A stretch of 64,000 nucleotides of DNA from Phytophthora sp. 'mugwort'. Lineage: Eukaryota; Oomycota; Peronosporomycetes; Peronosporales; Peronosporaceae. A model generated the notes under the pieces. That model was not told the DNA's origin. It saw only the letters and a list, made by a program, of their open reading frames with translations, and ran no database searches. The position numbers were made by a program, and so were the translations under genes. Location: contig JAUCEF010000006.1 of assembly GCA_033558025.1 (NCBI GenBank), forward strand, positions 2,418,001-2,482,000, given 5' to 3'. Positions 1-9,771 of this stretch are shown here, in pieces. Each line of letters starts with the position of its first letter. Positions within the stretch are counted from its first letter, which is position 1.

Positions 1-289
1 GCAGCGTGTCGTAGATCGTATTGCGAAATGTAGTCTTAAAGCGCGTTACACTGTTACTGCTGCCTACCGTTATGCTACCGGACACTCCACCTTTTCCTTT
101 TGAGCCGCTTGCTCCATTACTAGAACCTGTGGTCCCAGATCCAGCCGCTACACTCGGCCCTTGACGAGCTTGGAGTGAGCTGCTAGACTCACCCCCACTG
201 CGAATTTGCCGGGCTGCCCTTGAAGCGCCACTACCATTTCCGCCTGCACTGGACGGGATCCCATCAGCTTTCTTGTCTGCTACTGGCAT
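1..289 (-). CDS. N-terminal part of a probable tubulin ligase-like (TTLL9-type) protein, runs off the left edge
   Basis: An ATG at 289 on the minus strand opens a frame that stays open to base 1, so the gene continues outside the window. The first 80 or so residues are low-complexity and rich in Ser, Gly and Ala, probably disordered. The last visible residues read RFKTTFRNTIYDTL. I associate this block with the start of the tubulin-tyrosine-ligase-like fold in TTLL9-type polyglutamylases, which modify ciliary and flagellar tubulin. That would suit an organism with flagellated zoospores. Only about 14 conserved residues are visible and the ATP-grasp core is not, so the family call is tentative. 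Confidence 0.5.
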   Translation of the reverse strand, partial: MPVADKKADGIPSSAGGNGSGASRAARQIRSGGESSSSLQARQGPSVAAGSGTTGSSNGASGSKGKGGVSGSITVGSSNSVTRFKTTFRNTIYDTL

Positions 290-457
290 TTTGAGCGAGG
301 GAAGGAGATCTCGTGATCCGACACTAAACAAATGAAGCGAGAAGGCAGTTTCTTTTCTCTCGACTGTTGGCAGAAAAAAAAAACTTGAACATGTCAGGGC
401 AAAATATTCATTGGATTGTTCAATACGCTGCTTGTATATGCTGACAGATGCATTTTT

Positions 458-1179
458 TTATGTGTACTTGACACCGCCCATGAAAGTTCGCGGGTCTGGC
501 GCACTGCCATTGAACTCGGCGTTGGAGAAATCGAAACCTGGATTTTCCTCCTGAAAGCGCTCCAACATCATATGCTGCTTGGTAGCTTCCTGCTGCATGG
601 GATCCAACTGCAAGGAGGGGAAACCACAATGTCGTGTTGTGAGACATTAACCCAAGCACAAGCCACCGCATTGAACACAAGTTACCTCTCCATGTCCAAC
701 GAAGACGCTCGGCCAGATGAACCCTTTCTTCATTTTCTGCAGGTTGATATTCAGCTCCCCAGAGTCTACGCGTCGCAAACACCAGCATCATTTAAGTTTT
801 ACTGTTAGTATCGCCACCACACTGGGCCATGGACTATTATGCAACTTACCCAGCATCCAGTAACTCTCAGCGACCACCACGGAACTCGCGAGGTCGTGCT
901 GCAAAGACCAATGATTCACTTGCGTCAGACTCTATCTAGTAGTCCGTACCCAGCAGGAGAATGCACGCACATTGAGGAATTTGTCCGCGACGCCACGCAG
1001 TCCCAGCGTCATGTGGTTGGTTGTGATGTCGCATTGGATCTGTTGTGCCGTGACTCCTGGAGGAGGCTTGATGAAGACATTCACCTCCTCCATCGATTGC
1101 TCCCACTCGTAGATGACGCGGTCTGCAACATCGGAAAGCAGTAGAACACAGCAGAAGTTAAATGGGCACGTTAACATAC
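458..1179 (-). CDS. NudC/CS-domain protein, NUDCD2-like (first exon unresolved)
   Basis: Four exons can be joined in phase: 1122-971, 898-850, 765-686 and 607-458, with GT-AG introns between. The joined protein carries a CS (p23/NudC) domain with [19 protein letters not shown], followed by a C-terminal tail containing [18 protein letters not shown]. That tail closely resembles the end of NUDCD2. NudC-family proteins are co-chaperones for dynein/LIS1 and WD-repeat clients in the cytosol. The 5' end is uncertain. An upstream exon ending at 1179 fits the reading phase (residues ...KVAPPEPNT) but has no ATG before a stop, so a further exon is needed. That search area lies only about 120 bp from a transposon at 1366, which may have separated or removed the start. 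Confidence 0.75.
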
Positions 1180-1365
1180 TGGTATTGGGCTCGGGTGGCG
1201 CGACCTTCGTGCTTAAAGACGCGGCGCTTGCTATCGGTCGCCATGGTCTTCAACTGGATACGGTAAAAAATGGTGTCGTACACGTACTGCTGCAACTTTG
1301 GGGTAACATGTTTTTGCGAAAGTTGGGGTAACCTAGCAAATTTTGCAATCTCCAAAGTATGACTA

Positions 1366-2969
1366 ACGGGTTCTTCCGAATAGTGTACCGGTATAATAGC
1401 AATAGTGCACCACTGAGAACGGATATTCTACTCGGAGGGTGTTTTATTTGGAGGGTTAACAACTCACAAACCAACTCGCCGTCCTCATCTATATCATCAA
1501 TCTCCTCGGCGCTCGCTTCATCCAGACTGCGCAGCCATTCCGCACAAAATGCATCGCCGTAACCGTCGTGCTTAGCGACATGTCAGTCGTCGTAGTCGTC
1601 GTAGAAGCCCGCTCCGCCGACAGACTTCATGACCATCTCGTCCGGCACACTCGCCCACGCTTCCTTGATCCAGCCAGCAACCTCGCGTACCGATGGCGGT
1701 CGAGGATTGCCTCCACGCGTATATTGCACGCGATCTGACGTCTTCCACTGATCGATGAGTGGCGCAATGCGGTCTTTAAATGACTTGTAAATACCAATAT
1801 CTCCAGCTTGGAGATATGGTGTACAGCCACCAGGCACGACGACCATGTCGATCTTCTTTACTGCGCATCGGGCCTTGATTTCCTTTGATATATGTGCGCT
1901 CATACTGTTTTTTTCGGGTAAGTGATCCATCGGCACCGGGAAAACGAGATTAAGCCAACGATTGAGCAAGTCGACACGCTTCTGTGTCACGACGTAGACC
2001 CCACCTACTTTATCGATCGAGGAGCTGGTACTCGACGTGCCCGTGGAACTATTCTTCCAAACGACGAGTGGCGGTAGCTTGGTGCCCTCGGCGGTCACGG
2101 CCAGTACGTTGCCTCATTGACGCGACGCCTGTGGTGCGCAGCACCACCTGACGTGCGCCAACAAAGTCCACCGTTCACGGTGCGGGTTCTCGAAGTATAG
2201 GGCCGTTTTTTTTTTTTCATCCATGAGAACGGTGCGAGACAAATCCACGCGTGGTTTCAGCTTCGCGAGATAACGCATGAAACGGACGGCACGCCGTACG
2301 AGCTCATCATCCCATAGAGTCGTCAGATTGGATGTACGCCTTAAAGAAAGGCCGTAGCGGCGCATAAATGCCCCAAGCCATCGCTCTGAAGCAGCAAAGG
2401 TGTCATCATTCAGCACTGTACGAGCATGGTGGATGACAGAGGCTTGGATCCACTGGCGTGAACCTTCTGGTGCTGCGCGCGCATGAGCACGATGTCGTCG
2501 AACAGCACGTCTTCTATCCCCCCGAGGCGCGGGCGAGCTCTAGCACCCCGAAATCGCAGCTGGTCGTTCGAGGCCTGTCGAATGGCTTCACGATGCTTGT
2601 ACCAATAGCGAATCTGTGCGGCCGAAATCTTCCAGCCTTTCTCTTCGCTAAAGTGTTGGAGCGCACGTGAGGGCACACCGTTTGCATGCCTGTTAATCCA
2701 GTCAAGGACCTCCCTCTTCTCGGAAATTGTCCTGAGAACGCGCTGGCGTGGCATCGAGAGAAGTTGTAGGTAGTGCTGGATGTGTGGTCGTCAGTCAATT
2801 TTGATCTGAGGGTCGAGCGCGTAGCAGAGATCGCTTGCAGGCACAACTAGTGGCTCATGTATGGTATAATATTTGGAGGGTATTTTAACTATTGTTGTAC
2901 TAGACAAAGAGGTTTTGTATTCGGATTGGTATAATATTTGGAGAGGGTACACTATCCGGAAGAACCCGT
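1366..2969. mobile_element. pogo/Tc1-mariner-type DNA transposon, element A (1,604 bp)
   Basis: The left end reads ACGGGTTCTTCCGAATAGTG and the right end is its inverted match with one mismatch. Both are flanked by TA (1364-1365 and 2970-2971), the target duplication expected of Tc1/mariner/pogo elements. The interior holds a frame-broken transposase on the minus strand. Only 36 bp, including the two TA duplications, separate it from the next element. Confidence 0.88.
1583..2754 (-). pseudogene. pogo/Tigger-type transposase, frameshifted
   Basis: Three minus-strand segments in different frames (2754-2410, 2416-2114, 2098-1583) together give an N-terminal helix-turn-helix region, a block with the first catalytic Asp (LMDEKKKTALYF), and a C-terminal block with VVPGGCTPYLQAGDIG. 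The last block has the pogo signature before the third Asp. Where the second catalytic Asp is expected, ahead of the Ser-Ala-His motif, the sequence reads KNSMSAH and the Asp is missing. With the frame breaks, this makes the transposase inactive. The C-terminus ends in an acidic Tyr/Asp-rich tail. Confidence 0.82.
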
Positions 2970-3005
2970 TAGGCGGAAGGTACTTCGATGGACAGTATCT
3001 GGATA

Positions 3006-4930
3006 CAGACAAACCCCTCTATATTCTCCCCCTCTATGGGAATCTCTCTCTTATAAGAATATTTTCGGTTTCCCAGTTGAACACTCCATACACGCCTCAT
3101 ACAAATATCCCTCTCCCCCACTATAAGCATATAGGAATGAAATAAACAGAATATCCCTATAGTGCGGTGCTTAACTATGGAGAAAGACCAATCCGTAAAG
3201 TAAGTCTACGAGCTTGGGGACGGCCTAAAAAAGCTCAGGAGAGACATTTGATGACGCGGCCCCTGCTTGCGACTAATCCCCTCTCGATATTCACTCTGCA
3301 GAACGCGAAGACCACGCAGCGCGCCAGTCGGCAAGCCCTTTTCATAACAACGGGCGATACATTTCTGATACACTGGAGATCAACTTGATTTTTTCTGTGG
3401 TCATCTCTGTGGTGACTTCAGCACGGATCACCTGGTCCTCATCGTCTGAGTCGTCGTCAATGTTGCAAAAGTCCTCGTCCGTTAGTTTCTCCGCTATGAT
3501 GTTCTCCTCTTCCGGATTCAGTAGGTCCTCGATAGTTATCGGTTCGTTCAGGCTCAATCGACTCACCATCGAGCGTAAATTATGGACAATGCTTCCTCAT
3601 CAGGCTCATCTGGAGCATACTCACAGGCATGGTGCTCGAGAATTCCAGTGTGCTTCCAGCAGTTAGCAAAAATCGAGCTTGGCATGCTGTTTCAGGACTC
3701 GATGCACCACATAATAGCTTGGTGACGGGGACATTGTAGATCTTCGAGGCTGTTGCTGAATCCATACCCGCGTTAGCGTCTAGTTTGTCCAACGCATACT
3801 GTATATGACCATGGCGGTAGAGACGTTTGAACGCCGCGATAATCCCCGCGTCGAGTGGCTGCAACTTGCTCGTTGTGTTTGGTGGCAAAAATTCAATTTC
3901 GATGTGCGATAGTTCGTCCTCACTATAACCGCCGTGAACGGTTGCATTGTCTAATAGCAGGAGACACTTCCGATTTTAAGATTTGGACGATGTGTTAAGT
4001 TCTCGCAGCCATTTGCAGAAAAATAGACGAGTCATCCAGGCCTTTGGGCTGTTGGCATAGTTGATTTCAGTCGCTATAAAGTTTGTGAAGCCCCGTGGAT
4101 TTCTAGATTTGCCCACAAAAGAGTTGGGAGCATTTCCGATCCATCTGCATTACAGGCAAACGCGATAGTAATTCGCTTTTTGTCCTTCTTTCTGCCTGCA
4201 AGCCGCTTTCGCGCAATAGAACGGTCAGGCGGCATCGAGAAGAATAAACCTGACTCGTCCATGTTGAAAATATTCCGAAACTCATAATTTTCAGCTTCCG
4301 CTTTAAGGCATCGATGCACACATCCGGAGCCGAACCACTCTCTCCGTGCACCTTGAATCCTTGGAAGCGGTGACGCGTGTTGAAGAGATATAGCCATCCG
4401 TTCGACCACTGCGAGGGTTCTGGGATGCCTAGGAGCTCATCGAAACGCTGCGCTTTCACCTTGAATGTATCCCCTTGGTCATTGCTACGTTGTGCTCCTC
4501 GCACCAAAAATCCAATTAGCCAATGCAGTGTCCAGCTCAGGAATCGAACTTGGCGCTCCTTCTTAGACTCCAGCTTCGACAACGGAGTCGCTTCCAATTT
4601 CTTGCTGGACTTAAGAATTTTGCATATGGTAGCCTGTCCAGGGCGCTCTGTGAGTCGGAATGTTGTCTTGGCCCACTGCGCAAGCTCTTTCTGCGTCAGA
4701 GCGGGATACATCGTGTGTTGCTGGCAGATCTGAATACGCTGGTCGTTTGAGAACGATTGCGGCGCGATGTTTCTTGGTCGACGGCATCTTTTGGGCGTGT
4801 GGGGAAGTGAGCGACGAAGACCATCCATGCCAATGCGTACCAAAATGATGGTACATCTTCTATAAGAATATCGCTTTATAAGAATAGAGAGCCCCCCTCT
4901 CGACTCAATTCTTATAAAGGGGTTTGTCTG
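3006..4930. mobile_element. pogo/Tigger-type DNA transposon, element B (1,925 bp)
   Basis: The ends read CAGACAAACCCC on the left and GGGGTTTGTCTG on the right, with further AT-rich similarity inward. Both ends are flanked by TA (3004-3005 and 4931-4932). The inner terminal zones contain repeated TTATAAGAAT motifs. The termini differ from those of element A, so this is another family of the same superfamily. Confidence 0.88.
3342..4843 (-). pseudogene. Tigger/jerky-like transposase with CENP-B-type DNA-binding domain
   Basis: The N-terminus (from 4843) is a CENP-B-like helix-turn-helix: FSNDQRIQICQQH, then ALTQKELAQWAKTTF, then a Thr/Ile-rich recognition segment. Downstream, in shifted frames, are FNMDESGLFFSMPPDRS (first Asp), LLLLDNATVHGG (second Asp) and PPNTTSKLQPLDAG (third Asp). 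The spacing between the last two is 32 residues. The three catalytic positions survive, but frameshifts and an in-frame TAA near 3975 break the gene. The C-terminus near 3342-3569 is acidic, as is common in this family. Confidence 0.82.
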
Positions 4931-5129
4931 TACAGAATATTAACTGTTGGGTTCCAGCTGCCGTTTGATTATTGAAAATACTTAAGTATTAATAGTGCTC
5001 TGCACTTGCTCTTGTGTCTCAAACATCTGCAATCTTAATGACGCACTTGCACATGGAGACTGCACAGTGGAATATATACGCAGCGATCTGCTCCACTCGC
5101 CACCTAACCTAGCTGGATTGAGACTGCCA

Positions 5130-6563
5130 TTAGCCAAAGAACAGAAAGATCTTTAGACGCTGGCAGCACTCGTTGCCTACGAGACGGAGGCCGCCGCAGT
5201 CTAGCAACAGATTCTGCGCGGCCACAAGCAGTTCAGTCATGTTGGCCCCGTCCACCGCAGGCTCCGTGAGCCCTACCTTCTTGCAAGTCGCCACGCGGGC
5301 CTCACCGAACTGGTCGTTGATGTAGGCAGAGAACGCGAGCTTCTCTTCCACGGACCAGCGAGTGAACACGCTCGAACGCATTCTGGGCTCTGGGATACGG
5401 TTGTTGCCAATCTGCAGACTGCCCACGCCACGAGTAGCTCCCTCAGATGCATCCTCGTCGCTGCCACGTTCATGTCGGCGTGGTCCGATGGATCGCCGCT
5501 GCTTCCGCGCCCGACGGCGTACAAGGGTCTTGTAAGCTTCTGTTTGGCCTACTAGCCGCTCCACTAGCTCATCTAGGGCACGGTTACGAACGGGAACCGT
5601 CTTCACGACGTCACGGCACTCTGGACAGGACAGCGAGTTGCGGAACCAGTTGCTGATGCAGTATCCACAAAACGTATGCGAGCATGGCAGCGTTGCACTA
5701 CCATGAAAGTATTCCAGACACACGGGGCACATCATCAGCCGTTCACGCTCTTCTTTCTCGTTCGCTCGGGCTCTTCTAGCTGCAGTGGTGGAATCTCCAT
5801 CGACTGCTGCTGCTCCTTCTTCAAGAGCGCCACCGCGACGAGAGCGTTTCCTCTGCTGACTATTGGGTGTGTCCTGCCGTATGTTGTTCTCCACATTTTC
5901 ATTCTCAATTGCTGGTTTAGTCGGACTGCTGCGACTCCTCTTCTGTGAAAGATTCTGCGGTGGCGGTGTCGCCATGCTCGTTTCACTATTTGGCGTCCCC
6001 ACTAACGAACGACACCCCGTTCTCGTAAACGCTGGACTTCCTGCAATCGTCACTGCCGATCTTCCAAAACCTGTAGCAACTACCGACGCATCTGTCATTA
6101 CAGTTCGTCGTGGTGAGCGGCGTGGGGAGGGGCCTTGAGTTGTTGTCCTACGGTGCAAAGGGGCTGGTGACGGCGTGACCGAACGTGCCATTGCCTTGAC
6201 TGTAATACGTGAATGTGCTTCGTCTGGGAACTGTACCAAGAGACGCACGCATTGCCTCATGGCAGAAGCCAGCACCACCTCGTCGCCATCGTGGAGCTCT
6301 CGGTTGCCTCCTTTAGGGACCTCCTCACGGTTCACCGCGGTGCCATTCATCGTCTCGAGGTCGTAAATGAGCCAGCGCCGCTTGCCAGGCGCAGCACGCG
6401 ATGAGCTGGCCAGCGTCTCGGTTAGAGGAACGATTCCCACATGGCGCTTGCTGACGGTGCGTGTCTCCTCGGATGTGGCGATGCTGACTTCGCAACCGCG
6501 GCTTCGGCCCACGCAGAAGGAGGTGGAGAACTCCCACGACCCCATCGTGATGTCGCGCAGCAT
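5130..6563 (-). CDS. FHA-RING E3 ubiquitin ligase
   Basis: One uninterrupted exon encodes 477 residues. Residues about 15-110 form a forkhead-associated domain, with GRSRGCEV, SKRHVGI and the closing NGTAVN, which binds phosphothreonine peptides. A basic, Ser/Pro/Thr-rich linker follows. Residues 279-316 are a C3HC4 RING (CPVCLEYF, CSHTFC, CPECRD), the E2-binding module of a ubiquitin ligase. The FHA-then-RING order is that of CHFR and RNF8, which act in mitotic checkpoint and DNA-damage signalling. The C-terminal 80 residues are not recognised, and no CHFR-type Cys-rich region is visible. It is divergently placed to the cullin gene, so two ubiquitin-ligase genes share one upstream region. 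Confidence 0.85.
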   Translation of the reverse strand: MLRDITMGSWEFSTSFCVGRSRGCEVSIATSEETRTVSKRHVGIVPLTETLASSSRAAPGKRRWLIYDLETMNGTAVNREEVPKGGNRELHDGDEVVLASAMRQCVRLLVQFPDEAHSRITVKAMARSVTPSPAPLHRRTTTQGPSPRRSPRRTVMTDASVVATGFGRSAVTIAGSPAFTRTGCRSLVGTPNSETSMATPPPQNLSQKRSRSSPTKPAIENENVENNIRQDTPNSQQRKRSRRGGALEEGAAAVDGDSTTAARRARANEKEERERLMMCPVCLEYFHGSATLPCSHTFCGYCISNWFRNSLSCPECRDVVKTVPVRNRALDELVERLVGQTEAYKTLVRRRARKQRRSIGPRRHERGSDEDASEGATRGVGSLQIGNNRIPEPRMRSSVFTRWSVEEKLAFSAYINDQFGEARVATCKKVGLTEPAVDGANMTELLVAAQNLLLDCGGLRLVGNECCQRLKIFLFFG

Positions 6564-7325
6564 GTTGAAGTGGTGACTGGGACTGGGAAGCTCTGCTTAA
6601 GTGAGTATAAGTGTAGAGAGGGTTTCTTTTTGTTGTGGTATGGGAAGCGGGGGGGGGGGGGAACTCGGGCGGTTTGATGCAGGTCGTCGTCGCGCTGGGA
6701 GCAGGGCCTGGGCGCAAGAGGGGATCGGTATAAAACGACGGAGAGGGAAGCTGCACTGGGTCTGCGGTGACAGCGCAGGTAGTCGTGGCGGCGCAGCGCA
6801 GCGAAGGTAAAGCGGGACAGGCGCTTCGTGCGGGGCAGTGACTGAGTCGTCGCGTTTCCTAGTGGGTAGTTTTGACCAATTGGTGAGCGATAGAGATTAA
6901 GAATGCACCGATTGGGAGATAAGTGATGAGTACGAATTTGAATACAAACTATTCTATGCTGGGGATAATCTAAGCGTGCAAATACCAGATATCGCTGCAA
7001 TAAGGAGGTTAACTATTTACAAATAGTGAATACGACGTCAAGGACTTGTTATATATTATAATCCAGAAACAGAAATAATGCATAAGTAATGCTTAGATAG
7101 AGGATTCATCGCCTTGATCTTATCGAAAAGAAGGGAGGCAAAAGTGACTTGCCATTTCCAACCGTGCAGCCAGCAAGAGCACGCGAGCGCCGCGCAGACC
7201 GCCCAGAAAGCTTCTCCCCCGCTTCCAACCCCACAGGGATACAGGTCACTCCTTGTCGTCATCGTCTGCGTCGTCGCCACGCCCAGTTTTGCCGCGCGTT
7301 AATCCCAGCGAAAGATCTCGACGCC
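6564..7325. promoter_or_regulatory. Divergent intergenic region between FHA-RING and cullin genes
   Basis: These 762 bp separate two start codons pointing outward and must hold both promoters. They contain a pure G run of about twelve near 6649-6661 and a CCAATTGG palindrome near 6877. No further gene is recognisable here. An open frame runs into the cullin start from upstream, but it lacks cullin similarity and probably represents 5' untranslated sequence. Confidence 0.4.
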
Positions 7326-9572
7326 ATGAGTGGGAAAAATATGATCTCGCTCGAGGAAGGCTGGGACCAGGAGATTAAGCCCAAGGCCATCGATGTGCTG
7401 CTAGACATCCTGGACAAGGGATTCGACCAGGTGAAGGTGTCGCCCTTTCCGCCCAACGCGTTCATGCCCATCTACACGACGTGCTACAATATGTGTACGC
7501 AGCGCTCGCCGTACAACTTTTCGGAACAGCTCTACGACCGCCACGGCCAGACCTTCGACACTTACCTGGAGCAGAAAGTGCTTCCCAGTTTGGAGCAGGC
7601 GCACGATGAGTTCTTCCTGCAGGAGCTCGTCAAGCGCTGGACCAACCACAAGCTCATGATGAAGTGGATGACCCGCTTCTTCATGTACCTAGACCGTTAC
7701 TATGTCAAGCACCACTCACTCCCGACGCTGGACGACGCCGGCCTGCAAAGCTTTGACCGCATGGTCTTCCAGAAGGTCAAAGTGCGCGTTAAGGACGCTA
7801 TGATCGAGCTTATCGAGAAGGAACGGAACGGAGAGATCATCGACACAACACTTATGAAGAACTGTGTCGAGATCTTTGAGGTCATGGGCATGAAGTCCCT
7901 CGATGTCTATCAGAGTCGTCTTGAGGCGGACCTCGTTACTAGCAGCGCTGTATATTACGAGCGCAAGTCCAAGGGCTGGCTCAGCGAAGACTCAACTCCC
8001 GTATACCTTCAGAAGGTCGAGGAGGCTCTGCAGAGCGAGCGTAGCCGTGTGCACACGTACCTACACAAGTCCACTGAGCCTAAACTTGTGAAGAAGCTCG
8101 AAAGTGTTTTGCTCGAGGCCGCGCAGAAGGAGCTCATTGAACGGGAGAATTCCGGTGCCATTGCGCTGTTGAAGAATGACAAGCTCGAAGACCTGGCCCG
8201 TATGTACCGCCTGTTTGCTCGTCTTAAGAACGGACTGGAGCCGATCGCGGACCTAGTGCAGCAGCACATTACGGCCGTGGGTAATGATATCGTCGCCAAG
8301 CGCGCTAATGCCGTCGCCTCGGGCAACGTACGTGACCCTAGCTCGGACCCCACGTTTATCAAGGATATTCTTGCTATCCACGACAAGTTCCGTAGCATTG
8401 TGAACGAGCAGTTTGCTGGCAACTCGCTGTTCCAAAAGGCTCTGAAGGAGGCTTTCGTCGAGTTTGTTAACAAGGACGTTGGCCCGGACAGCTCGGCGAA
8501 GCTGATGAGTACGTTCTGCGACCGTATCCTTAAGACTGGTGGCGAGAAGCTTAGTGACGAACAGGTGGAGGACTACCTGGAAAAAGTGGTGTTTGTTTTC
8601 TCGTATCTCACGGACAAGGATCTCTTTGCTGAGATCTACCGAAACCAGCTCGCTAAGCGTCTACTGAACCAGCGATCTGCTTCTGCCGATGCCGAGGTAC
8701 TTATGATCGGTAAGCTGAAGCTGCGCTGTGGTGCGCAGTTTACGGGTAAAATGGAAGGTATGATGAATGATTTGGCCATCGGTAGCGACCACCACCAGGA
8801 GTTCGAGGGCTTTTTGAAGAAGCAGCGTGAGAACGATTCGAACGAGGCCGCATTGAACCTCGAGTTCAGCGTTCAGGTGCTAACGACGGGCTACTGGCCG
8901 TCGTACCGTATCCTGGAAGTCACAATGCCGCCGCTTATGGTCCGATGCATGAACCTCTTCAAGGTGTACTACGACTCGAAAACGAGTCATCGTCGATTGC
9001 AGTGGGTCCACTCGCTGGGTAATGCGACCATCCGCGCCAACTTTCCCAAGAAGAAATGGTATGATCTGCAGGTGACGACGTTGCAGGCTGTGGCACTGCT
9101 ACTGTTTAATGAAGGCGAGGGTTCGCTGTCATTCGAGGCTGTGCGCGAGTCATTGAATCTGACGGTGGATGTGGTGAAGCGTATTATGCACTCGCTGTCG
9201 TGCGGTAAGTACAAGCTGCTGACAAAGACGCCTGCTGGCAAGACTATCTCGACCAATGATGAGTTTGCCGTGAACAAGACGTTTGCTTCACCGATGCGTA
9301 AGCTACGTATCCCGATGGCTTCTCTGGAGGAAAGCCACAGCCAAAAGAACGTGGAGGAGGACCGTAGTATTGCCATAGAAGCCGCGATCGTGCGTATCAT
9401 GAAGGCACGCAAAACGCTTCAACACCAGCAGCTTATTTCGGAGGTGCTGAGTCAGCTGGCGTTCTTTAAGCCGAATCTGAAGGTGATTAAGCGGCGTATC
9501 GAGGCCCTTATCGACCGTGAATACCTCGAGCGAGACCCCGATCAAGCTAACACGTACCGTTACCTCGCATAA
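7326..9572 (+). CDS. CUL1: Cullin-1-type SCF ubiquitin-ligase scaffold
   Basis: A single exon of 748 codons from ATG 7326, close to the usual cullin-1 length. The start was chosen because MSGKNMISLEEGWDQE is the first block resembling a CUL1 N-terminus. The N-terminal helical repeats bind Skp1/F-box adaptors. The middle carries the cullin homology region (EIYRNQLAKRLLNQ, GKLKLRCGAQFTGKMEGM, WP..YR). The C-terminal winged helix has IVRIMKARKTLQHQQL and ends in YRYLA. Lys693 in that motif is the expected NEDD8 attachment site, 55 residues from the end as in animal CUL1. The product would scaffold SCF ubiquitin ligases in nucleus and cytosol. No introns and no defects seen. Confidence 0.95.
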   Translation: MSGKNMISLEEGWDQEIKPKAIDVLLDILDKGFDQVKVSPFPPNAFMPIYTTCYNMCTQRSPYNFSEQLYDRHGQTFDTYLEQKVLPSLEQAHDEFFLQELVKRWTNHKLMMKWMTRFFMYLDRYYVKHHSLPTLDDAGLQSFDRMVFQKVKVRVKDAMIELIEKERNGEIIDTTLMKNCVEIFEVMGMKSLDVYQSRLEADLVTSSAVYYERKSKGWLSEDSTPVYLQKVEEALQSERSRVHTYLHKSTEPKLVKKLESVLLEAAQKELIERENSGAIALLKNDKLEDLARMYRLFARLKNGLEPIADLVQQHITAVGNDIVAKRANAVASGNVRDPSSDPTFIKDILAIHDKFRSIVNEQFAGNSLFQKALKEAFVEFVNKDVGPDSSAKLMSTFCDRILKTGGEKLSDEQVEDYLEKVVFVFSYLTDKDLFAEIYRNQLAKRLLNQRSASADAEVLMIGKLKLRCGAQFTGKMEGMMNDLAIGSDHHQEFEGFLKKQRENDSNEAALNLEFSVQVLTTGYWPSYRILEVTMPPLMVRCMNLFKVYYDSKTSHRRLQWVHSLGNATIRANFPKKKWYDLQVTTLQAVALLLFNEGEGSLSFEAVRESLNLTVDVVKRIMHSLSCGKYKLLTKTPAGKTISTNDEFAVNKTFASPMRKLRIPMASLEESHSQKNVEEDRSIAIEAAIVRIMKARKTLQHQQLISEVLSQLAFFKPNLKVIKRRIEALIDREYLERDPDQANTYRYLA

Positions 9573-9771
9573 GCTACATTGCCAAAGAATTAGCTGATGG
9601 CAAAGGAGAACAGGAATTTCGGGTCGATATATGGCGCAATAAAGGTGTAGTTGGTCATGATATCATTCTCCCACCATACCATGAGCTAGTGCACGCGAAG
9701 AACGGAAATGATAGGGATGGCTAGGAGTAAGGAAAAGGGACCAACTGCTGTATTACAGTGTGGATATGCAT

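Noticed and set aside
420..808. Overlapping open frames on both strands over 130 and 123 codons
   Set aside because: The region is the last exons and introns of the NudC-like gene, and neither long frame follows the conserved residues. They are shadow frames.
6641..6661. Long G run as a G-quadruplex promoter element
   Set aside because: It is a single homopolymer run without other G tracts nearby, so there is no support beyond composition.
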